NCBI GenBank assembly: GCA_027023805.1
Contig: JALVUF010000059.1
Coordinates: 1 to 64,000, forward strand
Source of the DNA: Helicobacteraceae bacterium
GTDB taxonomy: Bacteria > Campylobacterota > Campylobacteria > Campylobacterales > Sulfurimonadaceae
Length of the DNA: 64,000 bases
Reading direction: 5' to 3'
Shown here piece by piece: positions 29,965 to 40,128 of this stretch. Position 1 is the first letter of the stretch. Each line of letters starts with the position of its first letter. The notes beneath the pieces are model-generated. The model did not search any database, was not told the origin of the DNA, and saw only the letters and a program-made list of their open reading frames with translations. The translations under genes and the position numbers were made by a program.

Positions 29965-31500
29965 ATGGAACATTTACACTTGGTTGATTGGTCTAGAGCT
30001 CAGTTTGCTCTTACGGTCATGTATCATTGGATTTTTGTACCTTTGACATTGGGATTATCTTTTATCATGGCGATAATGGAGACTATTTATGTCAAAACGG
30101 GCAATGAATGGTGGAAAAAAACTACACAGTTTTGGATGACGCTTTTTGCTATTAACTTTGCTATTGGTCTGGCAACGGGTATCATTATGGAGTTTGAATT
30201 TGGTACGAACTGGTCAAATTATTCGTGGATTGTAGGCGATATTTTCGGCGCTCCTTTGGCTATTGAAGGTCTTATGGCGTTTTTTATGGAATCTACATTT
30301 TTCGCGGTTATGTTTTTTGGATGGAACAAGGTGAGCAAAAAAGCACACCTGTTTTCTACATGGCTAGTTGCTATTGGTTCAAACCTCTCAGCACTTTGGA
30401 TATTGGTGGCAAACGGTTGGATGCAACACCCAGTAGGCATGACTTTTAATCCAAACACAAGTAGATTTGCAATGACGGATTTTTGGCAACTTGTATTTAA
30501 TCCAAATGCATATTCAAAATTTCTACATACTATTACTAGCGGCTATGTTTATGCGGCATTATTTGTTATAGCGGTTTCTTCGTGGTATCTTTTACGTGGA
30601 CGCGAGATACAGTTTGCAAAAAGAAGTATCGCAGTTGCGGCATCTTTTGGACTTGTTGCTTCTATGTATCTTATATTTTTAGGAGATGCGTCAGCTCACG
30701 CGGATGCAATTGACCAACCAATGAAGCTAGCAGCTATGGAAGGTATCTATAACGGTCAAGCAAAAGAGGGTATCGTTGCTTTTGGCATATTAAATAACAA
30801 TAAAAAGATAGGGAACACTACAACACCTACATTTGATTTTAAGATTAAAGTGCCATATCTATTGTCAATGCTTGCATATCATAAAGAGGACTCATTTGTA
30901 GCCGGTATAAACAATCTTGTTTATGGCGATAAAGCTCACAATATTATGAGTGTAAAAGATAAAATGGCTAAAGGAAATTTAGCAATAGCGGCACTTAAAG
31001 AATATACAGCGGCAAAAGATGCTCATGACCAAACGGCTATGAAAACTTCTTTAATGCAGTTTAGAAAATATAGTAAATATATGGGCTACGGGTATTTTAC
31101 AAATCCTAAACAGGCAGTACCAAATGTACCTTTAGTTTTTTACAGTTTTCATATCATGGTTGGTCTTGGTATTTTCTTCTTTTTCTTATTCCTTGGTATG
31201 TTATATATTTCAATGACTTCTATCACAAAGTTAGAGACAAAGAGATGGTTATTGCAACTTGGAATTATAGGGTTTCCTCTTGGCTTGATTGCACAGTGGA
31301 CAGGTTGGATTACTGCTGAGTCAGGAAGACAACCTTGGGCGATACAGGGTTTGTTGCCGGTATTTAAGGCAACATCAAATATGCCTATATCAAATGTCGA
31401 GATAACGTTTTGGCTGTTTGTGGCGATTTTTACAGGATTGATTATCGCCGAGATTAAAATTATGTTGAAACAAATTCAAATAGGACCGGAGGTACACTAA
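29965..31500 (+). CDS. cydA: Cytochrome bd oxidase subunit I
   Basis: VDWSRAQFALTVMYHWIFVPLTLGLSFIMAIMETIY; GWITAESGRQPWAIQGLLP. Confidence 0.95.
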   Translation: MEHLHLVDWSRAQFALTVMYHWIFVPLTLGLSFIMAIMETIYVKTGNEWWKKTTQFWMTLFAINFAIGLATGIIMEFEFGTNWSNYSWIVGDIFGAPLAIEGLMAFFMESTFFAVMFFGWNKVSKKAHLFSTWLVAIGSNLSALWILVANGWMQHPVGMTFNPNTSRFAMTDFWQLVFNPNAYSKFLHTITSGYVYAALFVIAVSSWYLLRGREIQFAKRSIAVAASFGLVASMYLIFLGDASAHADAIDQPMKLAAMEGIYNGQAKEGIVAFGILNNNKKIGNTTTPTFDFKIKVPYLLSMLAYHKEDSFVAGINNLVYGDKAHNIMSVKDKMAKGNLAIAALKEYTAAKDAHDQTAMKTSLMQFRKYSKYMGYGYFTNPKQAVPNVPLVFYSFHIMVGLGIFFFFLFLGMLYISMTSITKLETKRWLLQLGIIGFPLGLIAQWTGWITAESGRQPWAIQGLLPVFKATSNMPISNVEITFWLFVAIFTGLIIAEIKIMLKQIQIGPEVH

Positions 31501-31501
31501 G

Positions 31502-32632
31502 ATGTTTGGAGCTTTATCTTTATCGCAGTTACAGGAATACTGGTGGTTGATTTTTGCCATCTTGGGTGCATTATTTGTATTTATGACATTTGTGCAAGGC
31601 GGTCAAACGCTACTACACACTCTAGGTAAAACAGAACAAGAGAGAGATTTGTTAGTTAACTCTTTAGGTAGAAAATGGGAGTTGACATTTACTAGCATCG
31701 TTATGTTTGGGGGCGCTTTATTTGCTGCTTTTCCAAAGTTTTATGCAGTTAGTTTTGGTGGTGCATATTTTGTATGGATGGGAATTTTATTTACTTTTAT
31801 CGTTCAAGCCGTATCTTATGAATACCGTAAAAAAGCGAGTAATTTTTTTGGTACGAGAGTGTATGAGATATTTATGTATATCAATGGAAGCGTCGGTATT
31901 TTCTTGATAGGAGTTTTTGTCGGTACATTATTTACCGGCGGTCATTTTTATGTAAATAGCGCAAATCTGTCACACTGGACAAACTCCACTTATGGTCTTG
32001 GTGCTGTTTTAAATCCATTTAATGATATATTTGGTTTGATGCTGGTATTTTTAGCAAGAGTTCAAGCTAATATGTATTTTATCAATAATGTCGCAGAGGA
32101 AGATATCTTAAGGCGAGCAAAGACTTCACTTGCATATTCAACTGTGCTGTTTGTGATAGCGTTTTTGTATGTAGTTGTCTCAATCATAGCTATGAGCGGT
32201 TTTGCGGTTGATCCACAAACTCATGTTGTTTTTATACAGTCTCATAAATATTTGCACAATCTGCTTGACATGCCTGTGCTTTTTGCTATGTTATTAGTGG
32301 GCGCTTTGATGGTTTTAGGCGCTATTTATGCAACTTTGCTTAAAGGTGCAAGACGCGGTATTTGGTTTACCGGGATTGGGACTATATTGGTTGTTATGAG
32401 CCTTTTTTTAACTTTAGGATATGGTAATACGGCATATTATCCGTCGTTATCTAATTTACAAAGTTCATTAACAATATATAATAGTTCAAGCAGTCACTAT
32501 ACGCTTACGGTTATGAGTTATGTTTCACTGATGGTGCCGTTTGTATTGGCTTATATATTTTGGGCCTGGAAGGCTATGGATATGGATAAGATTACTATCA
32601 AAGAGATAGAATCAGATTCGCATCACTATTAA
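31502..32632 (+). CDS. cydB: Cytochrome bd oxidase subunit II
   Basis: LQEYWWLIFAILGALFVFMTFVQGGQTLLHTLGKTEQERDLLVNSLGRKWELTFTSIV; directly after cydA. Confidence 0.92.
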   Translation: MFGALSLSQLQEYWWLIFAILGALFVFMTFVQGGQTLLHTLGKTEQERDLLVNSLGRKWELTFTSIVMFGGALFAAFPKFYAVSFGGAYFVWMGILFTFIVQAVSYEYRKKASNFFGTRVYEIFMYINGSVGIFLIGVFVGTLFTGGHFYVNSANLSHWTNSTYGLGAVLNPFNDIFGLMLVFLARVQANMYFINNVAEEDILRRAKTSLAYSTVLFVIAFLYVVVSIIAMSGFAVDPQTHVVFIQSHKYLHNLLDMPVLFAMLLVGALMVLGAIYATLLKGARRGIWFTGIGTILVVMSLFLTLGYGNTAYYPSLSNLQSSLTIYNSSSSHYTLTVMSYVSLMVPFVLAYIFWAWKAMDMDKITIKEIESDSHHY

Positions 32633-32645
32633 AAAGGAGAGTTAG

Positions 32646-32822
32646 ATGGAAGAAGCTATAATATATTATTTATCATGGCCTGTTTTGCTTTATATACTTT
32701 ATAAGTTTACAGATATAAATTTAAGACACTTTAATGATTTGGAGCGCTTGGATGCTTACGATAAGCAGGCTATAGCGCAAGAGACCGCCGAACAACCGGC
32801 GGCACAAGATTTAAAAGAGTAG
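32646..32822 (+). CDS. 58-aa single-TM protein downstream of cydB (CydX/accessory candidate)
   Basis: Absent from ORF track (short). MEEAIIYYLSWPVLLYILYKFTDINLRHFNDLERLDAYDKQAIAQETAEQPAAQDLKE; AAAAAGGAGAGTTAG RBS before ATG, 13 nt after cydB stop. Confidence 0.65.
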   Translation: MEEAIIYYLSWPVLLYILYKFTDINLRHFNDLERLDAYDKQAIAQETAEQPAAQDLKE

Positions 32823-33386
32823 TTAAAGCATATGTCCCATTTCATCACGCTTTACATGTAGATAATTTTTATTATATTTGTTTGGCTTGGTGATTATCGG
32901 GATACGCTCTACTATCTCAATACCCTCTATAGACTTAATCTTTGACGGATTATTTGTTAAAAGTTTTATTTTTTTAATACCAAAGTGATTTAATATAAAT
33001 GTAACCATTTCATAAGTTCGCTCATCTGCGCCAAAACCTAATTGATGATTTGCTTCAACGGTGTTTAAGCCTTTATCTTGCAAAGCATAAGCGTTAATCT
33101 TGTTTAAAAGCCCGATATCACGACCTTCTTGACGAAGATAAATCACCATACCGTTATGTTCTTGGGCCATTTTTAAACCTATTTCAAGTTGCTCACGGCA
33201 ATCACATTTCAAACTACCTATCGCATCACCCGTTAGACACTCCGAATGAACCCGTACTATTGGTATTTGATTTAGATTTTCCCTATATATGACTAGATGC
33301 TCTTTACAACCTTCTTTAAAGGCTTTTACTTTAAAATCTCCAAAACAAGATGGTAGATTTGCTGCTTGGGATATGTTTATATTCAT
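32823..33386 (-). CDS. ribA: GTP cyclohydrolase II
   Basis: RVHSECLTGDAIGSLKCDCREQLEIGLKMAQEHNGMVIYLRQEGRDIGLLNKINAYALQDKGLNTVEAN. Confidence 0.95.
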   Translation of the reverse strand: MNINISQAANLPSCFGDFKVKAFKEGCKEHLVIYRENLNQIPIVRVHSECLTGDAIGSLKCDCREQLEIGLKMAQEHNGMVIYLRQEGRDIGLLNKINAYALQDKGLNTVEANHQLGFGADERTYEMVTFILNHFGIKKIKLLTNNPSKIKSIEGIEIVERIPIITKPNKYNKNYLHVKRDEMGHML

Positions 33387-33556
33387 TTATTTAAACTTTT
33401 ACTAGATAAAATTATAATATTATACCACTTAACTTTATATACTTTTGTAAAAAGATGCCAAAATTTATCAATATTACATGTAGATTTACTGTTTTATATT
33501 TATCGTAGGCTTTGCTCAATATAGTGTATAATTCAATAAAAATAAAAGGTACTATC

Positions 33557-34537
33557 ATGTTTCAACGATTTCGCAGAACAAGAACGAATCCACATCTTCG
33601 CCGTTTGGTGCGTCAAACCGGTGTAAGCGTAGATGATTTTATATATCCTTTGTTTGCACGACCCGGTAAAGGCATAAAAGACGAGGTGCCGTCAATGCCC
33701 GGTGTTTTTCAGATGAGCATAGACGAGATTGTTAAGGAGTGTTTTGTTTTAAAACAGCTTGGCATTTTTTGTATTATTTTATTTGGCATACCCGATGTGA
33801 AAGATTCCGTAGGCTCTGATGCTCTTAGTCAAAACGGTATCATCGCTCAAACGATAAAAGCAATTAAAGATACTCATCCGGATATGTTTGTTATAACTGA
33901 TCTATGTTTTTGCGAATATACAGACCATGGGCATTGCGGCATCATAGATCATGTTCACGAGACGGTAGATAATGATGCAACGCTTGAGATATCATCAGCT
34001 CAGGCTTTAGTTCATGCTAAAGCCGGAGCTGATATGATAGCACCATCTGGCATGATGGACGGCATTATCGCCTCGTTACGTAAAACGCTCGATGATAACG
34101 GGTATGAAAATTTACCTATTATGAGTTATTCTACAAAATTTGCAAGTGGATACTATGGACCTTTTCGTGATGTTGCTGAGTCAACTCCATCATTTGGAGA
34201 TCGTTCAAGTTATCAGATGGATCCGGCAAACAGGCGTGAAGCCATTGCTGAGAGTGTTGCCGATGAGACACAGGGCGCAGATATACTCATGGTAAAACCG
34301 GCTCTTGCTTATCTTGACATTATAAGAGATGTTAAGCAAAATATCTCTTTACCTCTGGCTGTATATAATGTCAGCGGTGAGTATGCTATGTTAAAATTAG
34401 CAGGTAAGCATAATCTTATAGATTATGAGAGAGTTGTGATGGAGACTATGACAGGATTTAAAAGGGCAGGTGCCGATATCATAATCTCATACCACGCAAA
34501 AGAGGTGGCAGAGATATTACAAAGGAATAAAGACTAA
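33557..34537 (+). CDS. hemB: Delta-aminolevulinic acid dehydratase
   Basis: [75 protein letters not shown]. Confidence 0.95.
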   Translation: MFQRFRRTRTNPHLRRLVRQTGVSVDDFIYPLFARPGKGIKDEVPSMPGVFQMSIDEIVKECFVLKQLGIFCIILFGIPDVKDSVGSDALSQNGIIAQTIKAIKDTHPDMFVITDLCFCEYTDHGHCGIIDHVHETVDNDATLEISSAQALVHAKAGADMIAPSGMMDGIIASLRKTLDDNGYENLPIMSYSTKFASGYYGPFRDVAESTPSFGDRSSYQMDPANRREAIAESVADETQGADILMVKPALAYLDIIRDVKQNISLPLAVYNVSGEYAMLKLAGKHNLIDYERVVMETMTGFKRAGADIIISYHAKEVAEILQRNKD

Positions 34538-35454
34538 TGAGACATTTTTTAACATTAAAAGATTTTAGTAAAGATGAGATTTTAGAGATTGTTGAGCTAG
34601 GATTAAAAATAAAAAAAGAGCTAAAAAGCGGCGAATATAAAGAGTATATGCCTAAAAAAACTTTAGCTATGATATTTGAGAAAAGCTCGACAAGGACGCG
34701 TGTCAGTTTTGAGACGGGCATATATCAGCTCGGCGGGCATGGACTTTTTCTATCAAGCAGAGATATCCATCTAGGAAGAGGCGAACCGGTAAAAGATACG
34801 GCTCGTGTGATATCTAGCATGTGTGATATGATCATGATTAGAACATTTGAGCACTCTAAACTTGAAGAGTTCGCTTCTTACTCAAGTGTACCCGTTATAA
34901 ACGGACTTACCGATTCATATCATCCGATACAGCTTTTAGCAGATTATATGACCATGATTGAGTACGGCGTGGCAGATGATGCGGTTGTAGCTTATATAGG
35001 TGATGGAAATAATATGGCGCACTCTTGGCTTATGTTGGCGGCAAAACTTGGATTTACGTTAAATATCGCAACTCCTAAAGGTTATGAGGTTGATAACGGG
35101 GTGTTACAAGATGCTTACATGTATGCAAAAAGCAGCGGTGCAAAGATCAATATCTTAAATGACCCACAAGAGGCGGTAAAAGGTGCAACGGTTGTTACTA
35201 CCGACACATGGGCGTCTATGGGACAAGAAGATGAAAAAGAAAAACGAATACAAGATTTTAAGGGATATATGGTTGATGATACGCTGATGCAAAAAGCCTC
35301 CAAAGATGCTCAGTTTTTACACTGTCTGCCTGCATACAGAGGGCAGGAGGTCAGCGAGTCCGTTATGGAGCAATATAGCAATATAGTCTTTGATGAGGCA
35401 CAAAACCGTCTGCATGCTCAAAAAGGATTGATGGTCTGGCTAAATCAGGCGTAA
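34537..35454 (+). CDS. argF: Ornithine carbamoyltransferase
   Basis: [53 protein letters not shown]. Confidence 0.95.
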   Translation: MRHFLTLKDFSKDEILEIVELGLKIKKELKSGEYKEYMPKKTLAMIFEKSSTRTRVSFETGIYQLGGHGLFLSSRDIHLGRGEPVKDTARVISSMCDMIMIRTFEHSKLEEFASYSSVPVINGLTDSYHPIQLLADYMTMIEYGVADDAVVAYIGDGNNMAHSWLMLAAKLGFTLNIATPKGYEVDNGVLQDAYMYAKSSGAKINILNDPQEAVKGATVVTTDTWASMGQEDEKEKRIQDFKGYMVDDTLMQKASKDAQFLHCLPAYRGQEVSESVMEQYSNIVFDEAQNRLHAQKGLMVWLNQA

Positions 35455-36848
35455 TCATTTTGCGCAGCATAAGATACTGCTGATGATATCCTGTTTATAG
35501 TTTCATCAACCCCGATAACCGCCATAACGCTATCAAGTCCGGGACCGGATAATTTTCCAAGAAGAGCCATTCTAAGGGGTTGTCCCAGCTTGCCAAAACC
35601 AATACCCTGTTCATCTACTATACTTTGCATAACAATATGAAAATCTACGGGAAGATGAGGTTTTGGTGCTGATTTTAGTGTATTGGAAAATGCAGTCAAT
35701 ATATCTACAGCATCGCCTTTAAATGCTTTTTTAAATGCTTTTTCATTTTCATAAGTAGGCTGTGTGAGGATATCTTTTATCTGCCAAGCGAGCTCCTGGA
35801 GTGTTTTAGCTCTTTCTTTTAGGGTGTCAAGTAAAATTTCAGTCTTATCGTTTGAAGTAAGGATAATGCCGTAATCTTCCAGTAAATGTTTTAAATGCTC
35901 ATTGGGCATATTTTTTATGTAATGTGCGTTTAACCAGTCAAGTTTTTCAGTATTGTATATTGAAGCAGATTTGTTGATATCTTTTGGATTGAACATCTCT
36001 ATCATCTCTTGTATAGTGAAAATTTCCTGATCGCCATGACTCCAGCCAAGCCGAACTAGAAAATTAAGAAGAGCCTGCGGTAGATAGCCCTCTTTTTTGT
36101 ACTCCATAACATCAGTAGCCCCATCTCGTTTTGAGAGTTTTTTGCCATTTTGGTTGTGTATCATAGGCACATGATAAAAATTAGGTATTTTTAAGCCAAG
36201 AGCATCATATATAATTATCTGCTTTGGCGTGTTTGAGAGATGGTCATCTCCTCTTATCACTTCATTGATGCCCATTAGTGCATCATCAATAGCTACTACA
36301 AAATTATAAGTAGGAGTTCCGTCAGATCTTGCTATGATAAAATCATCCAGTATGTCATCTACATTAAAGACTACATCGCCTTTTATACCGTCATGAACGG
36401 TAATAGTTCCGTTTGTAGGCGCTTTTATACGAACAACAGGTTCTACACCCGGCGGCGGCATGCCATTAAAATCGCGGTATCTCCCATCATATCTAGGACG
36501 CTCTTTACGGCTTATCTGCTCATCTTTTAAACTGACCAGCTCATCTTTGCTCATGTAACAATAATATGCTTTGCCCTCATTTAAGAGTTTTTGTATATAT
36601 CGTTTATATATATCTGTTCTTTTAGACTGGTACTCTATCTCACCGTCATGTGAGAGACCGAGCCATCTAAATGCCTCTATGATGGCTTTTGCGGCATCTT
36701 CGTTATTTCTGCTTTGGTCTGTATCCTCAATGCGCAGTATAAACTTACCGCCATTGTGTTTAGCCCAAAGATATGAAAAAAGCGCGGTCCTTAAACCTCC
36801 TATATGTAAAAATCCTGTAGGACTCGGGGCAAAGCGGGTAATAACCAT
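35445..36848 (-). CDS. gltX: Glutamyl-tRNA synthetase
   Basis: [64 protein letters not shown]. Confidence 0.95.
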   Translation of the reverse strand: MVITRFAPSPTGFLHIGGLRTALFSYLWAKHNGGKFILRIEDTDQSRNNEDAAKAIIEAFRWLGLSHDGEIEYQSKRTDIYKRYIQKLLNEGKAYYCYMSKDELVSLKDEQISRKERPRYDGRYRDFNGMPPPGVEPVVRIKAPTNGTITVHDGIKGDVVFNVDDILDDFIIARSDGTPTYNFVVAIDDALMGINEVIRGDDHLSNTPKQIIIYDALGLKIPNFYHVPMIHNQNGKKLSKRDGATDVMEYKKEGYLPQALLNFLVRLGWSHGDQEIFTIQEMIEMFNPKDINKSASIYNTEKLDWLNAHYIKNMPNEHLKHLLEDYGIILTSNDKTEILLDTLKERAKTLQELAWQIKDILTQPTYENEKAFKKAFKGDAVDILTAFSNTLKSAPKPHLPVDFHIVMQSIVDEQGIGFGKLGQPLRMALLGKLSGPGLDSVMAVIGVDETINRISSAVSYAAQNDYA

Positions 36849-36952
36849 AGTGTTCCTTTTTGGTGGGTAAGTTAGTGTAAGTGTCTAATTTTAGATTAAC
36901 ATTGGTTAAAAATGGGTAAAATATCACTCTTAACTTAAAATTAGGCTTTAAT

Positions 36953-37801
36953 ATGTATAAAATATTGTTTTTAATACTAACTGTCGTCTCTTTAAATGCA
37001 AAGATGATTGACGCAGTGGCTATTGTTGTGCAAAATCAACCAATTACTACTTATGAGATTACTGCTCTTATGCAAAAGCGAGGTCTTAGTCAAAAGCAGG
37101 CCGTAGATTTTCTCATACGAAAAACGCTTGAAGATATCCAGATAAAGCAGAGAAATATAACAGTTACACAAGATGATATTGTAAATGAGATCAAAAGGAT
37201 AGCCGCTATTAACCATATGAGCGTTGAGCAGTTTTATACAGCTTTGCAAAATAGCAATGACATGACAGTGCAGCAGATTCAAAAAAAGACAAAAGAGCGT
37301 CTTTTAAATCAAAAGCTTTTTCAGGCTATCGCATTTGCTCACATGTATGCGCCAAGCAGTGATGAGATACATAACTACTTTAAATTACATAAACATGAGT
37401 TTGAGCCGCCGAGTAGCTACAATGTAATCATATACAGCGCGAAAGATAAAACGTATCTAGAACAAAAAAGAGCAAATCCTCTGTTTTATTCGCCCAGAAT
37501 CGCATCTGAGATAAAAGTTTTCAAGCCAGATGCGATATCCCCACAGCTAGGCAAAATCCTATCATTAATCAAGCCTGGACATTTTTCTAAGGTACTGCCT
37601 AACGGAAGCGGCGGATTCATCTGTTTTTATCTTCAATCAGTCGGTAAGCCGATTAAAACAACGCTATCGCATGTAAAAGCACAGATTATAAATCAGTTGA
37701 TGATGCAAAAAAGAAAAGAGGTTTTAAGCAGATATTTCAAGCAGCTAAAATTAAATTCAAACATCCGAATTATAAGGCTGCCAAAAACAGCCGGTCAATA
37801 G
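36953..37801 (+). CDS. SurA/PEB4-like periplasmic peptidyl-prolyl isomerase
   Basis: Signal peptide; IDAVAIVVQNQPITTYEITALMQKRGLSQKQAVDFLIRKTLEDI; rotamase-like C-terminus. Confidence 0.75.
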   Translation: MYKILFLILTVVSLNAKMIDAVAIVVQNQPITTYEITALMQKRGLSQKQAVDFLIRKTLEDIQIKQRNITVTQDDIVNEIKRIAAINHMSVEQFYTALQNSNDMTVQQIQKKTKERLLNQKLFQAIAFAHMYAPSSDEIHNYFKLHKHEFEPPSSYNVIIYSAKDKTYLEQKRANPLFYSPRIASEIKVFKPDAISPQLGKILSLIKPGHFSKVLPNGSGGFICFYLQSVGKPIKTTLSHVKAQIINQLMMQKRKEVLSRYFKQLKLNSNIRIIRLPKTAGQ

Positions 37802-37817
37802 TAAGAGATAGATAAAA

Positions 37818-39158
37818 CTATCCGTTGTACCCGTCAAGATATTTTGTCGTAAAATTATTTGATATAAAATCTTGATTTTGCATCATTTTTCTATGAAAAG
37901 GTATCGTTGTTTTGATACCGGTTACTTCAAATTCACTAAGCGCTATGCGCATTTTTGCTATAGCCTCTGATCTTGATTTAGCATGTACTATAAGTTTGGC
38001 TATCATAGAGTCATATGTTGGAGGAACTATACAGCCTGCATAAACATGGGTATCTAATCGTACATCTTTTCCGCCGGGAGAGATCCATTTGTTGATTTTT
38101 CCGGGCGATGGCAGGAATTTTATAGGGTCCTCCGCAGTTATACGGCATTCTATCGAGTGTCCCTGGAGTTTTATGCTGCTTTGTTTTGGTAATTTTTTAC
38201 CCTCCGCAACCTCTATCATAAGTTTTACTAAATCTATATCGCCTACCATTTCAGATACCGTATGTTCTACCTGAAGCCTTGTGTTCATCTCCATAAAATA
38301 AAAATTCATCTGATCGTCTAGCAAGAATTCAAATGTCCCGGCACCCTCGTAACCTATATATTTGGCTGCTTTAATGGCTGTTTGATGTAGCTTTTCTCTA
38401 GTTTTATCGTCTAGTATTGCAGCAGGTGATTCTTCTATGAGTTTTTGATGGCGACGCTGCATTGAACAGTCCCGTTCTCCTACATGTATAACATTTCCAT
38501 GTGAATCCGCTACTATCTGTACCTCAATATGTCTAGGATTTGATATGAATTTTTCCATATAAATAGTACCGTCACCAAAAGAGGTAATTGCTTCACTTTC
38601 AGCCGCTAAAAATGCATTTTCAAGATAACTCTCATCTTCAACAACTCTCATACCGCGTCCGCCCCCGCCTTGTGCGGCTTTGAGTATGATTGGATATCCT
38701 ATCTCCTTTGCCCGCTTTTTTGCAACCTCAATGTCATCTATTGCTCCGTCACTACCGACGATAACAGGAACACCGGCAGCTGTCATCATCTCTTTTGCTT
38801 TTGCTTTATCACTCATTAAGCTCATGACTTCAGGAGTCGGACCTATAAATTTAATGTTATGATGGTCGCATATTTCGATAAAACTTTGATTTTCACTTAA
38901 AAAACCATAGCCCGGAAAAATTGCGTCGCTGTTGCTAATCTCTGCTGCTGAGATTATGGCGGGAATGTTGAGATAGCTCTCATTGCTTGCTCCTTTGCCT
39001 ATGCAAATAGCGCTGTCTGCAAGTTTTAAGTACTGGCAATCTTTATCGACAGTTGAATAAACGGCAACAGCTTCTTTACCCATCTCTTTAACGGTTCGTA
39101 TCGCGCGCAGAGCTATTTCACCTCTGTTTGCTATGAGTATTCTCTTGATTTCTGCCAT
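37818..39158 (-). CDS. accC: Acetyl-CoA carboxylase biotin carboxylase subunit
   Basis: IKRILIANRGEIALRAIRTVKEMGKEAVAVYSTVDKDCQYLKLAD; AAQGGGGRGMRVV; FYFMEMNTRLQVEHTVSEM. Confidence 0.95.
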   Translation of the reverse strand: MAEIKRILIANRGEIALRAIRTVKEMGKEAVAVYSTVDKDCQYLKLADSAICIGKGASNESYLNIPAIISAAEISNSDAIFPGYGFLSENQSFIEICDHHNIKFIGPTPEVMSLMSDKAKAKEMMTAAGVPVIVGSDGAIDDIEVAKKRAKEIGYPIILKAAQGGGGRGMRVVEDESYLENAFLAAESEAITSFGDGTIYMEKFISNPRHIEVQIVADSHGNVIHVGERDCSMQRRHQKLIEESPAAILDDKTREKLHQTAIKAAKYIGYEGAGTFEFLLDDQMNFYFMEMNTRLQVEHTVSEMVGDIDLVKLMIEVAEGKKLPKQSSIKLQGHSIECRITAEDPIKFLPSPGKINKWISPGGKDVRLDTHVYAGCIVPPTYDSMIAKLIVHAKSRSEAIAKMRIALSEFEVTGIKTTIPFHRKMMQNQDFISNNFTTKYLDGYNG

Positions 39159-39161
39159 CGT

Positions 39162-39602
39162 TTAAATCTTTTGTATCGCAAACAGCGGCATATCGTATTC
39201 AACGGGCTGACCGTCACTGACTAAAACATCAAGAATCTTACAATCAAATTCTGCTTCAAGTTCATTCATAATCTTCATAGCTTCAAGAATCCCTATAACC
39301 TGACCTTTTTTAACGGTGTCACCTTTTTTTACAAATGCAGGTGAATCAGGTGATGGGGCGGCATAAAAAGTTCCAACCATTGGAGAGAGTATGGCATCTG
39401 CGCTAACATCTTGGGAGGGCTGATTGTTTTGTGTCGGTAGAGTTGTAAGCGAAGCGGCTGGCAATGTTTGCGGTTGAGTTATGGCAGTAGTAGTAATTGT
39501 CTTTGAAAATTCTAATTCTATGTCATCTTTTTTTATTTTAAATCCTGACAAACCACTGTTGTCAAAATCATCCATAAGTTCTTTTATCTGCTTTATATCC
39601 AT
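39162..39602 (-). CDS. accB: Biotin carboxyl carrier protein of acetyl-CoA carboxylase
   Basis: C-terminal ILEAMKIMNELEAEFDCKILDVLVSDGQPVEYDMPLFAI; start MDIKQIKELM at 39602. Confidence 0.93.
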   Translation of the reverse strand: MDIKQIKELMDDFDNSGLSGFKIKKDDIELEFSKTITTTAITQPQTLPAASLTTLPTQNNQPSQDVSADAILSPMVGTFYAAPSPDSPAFVKKGDTVKKGQVIGILEAMKIMNELEAEFDCKILDVLVSDGQPVEYDMPLFAIQKI

Positions 39603-39682
39603 TTTTTGATGCTCCAAAATTATCTCATATAACGAGGTTAATATTTTTTGATATAATACCATAATTAAACTTTAGGGATGAA

Positions 39683-40123
39683 ATGTTAAATGACAATAAT
39701 TTTATAAATATCGCAAAAGAGATAGCAAGTGCTTCAAAATGCGTCTCTAAACAAGTCGGTGCCGTTATCGTAAAGGATGGCAGAATTTTAAGCACAGGAT
39801 ATAACGGCACTCCCTCAAGATACACAAACTGCAATGAGCAATGGCATGGACTATATACAAAAGAGCATCACGAATGGTCTAAAACATACGAGATTCACGC
39901 TGAGATGAATGCAATTATATGGGCGGCTAGAAAGGGAATAAGCATAGAAGGCGCCACTATATATGTTACATTAGAGCCTTGCAGCGAGTGTAGTAAAAAT
40001 CTTATAGCCAGCGGAATTAAGCGCATAGTATATGCTACACCTTATGAGTATAACGAGTCAGAAATTATCTCACGCTTTTTACAAGATAACGGCGTTATTA
40101 TAGAACAATTAAGTACGGATTAG
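39683..40123 (+). CDS. dCMP deaminase-like (ComEB family)
   Basis: IHAEMNAIIWAARKG and TLEPCSECSKNLIASGIKRIVYA zinc motifs. Confidence 0.85.
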   Translation: MLNDNNFINIAKEIASASKCVSKQVGAVIVKDGRILSTGYNGTPSRYTNCNEQWHGLYTKEHHEWSKTYEIHAEMNAIIWAARKGISIEGATIYVTLEPCSECSKNLIASGIKRIVYATPYEYNESEIISRFLQDNGVIIEQLSTD

Positions 40124-40128
40124 GTACT

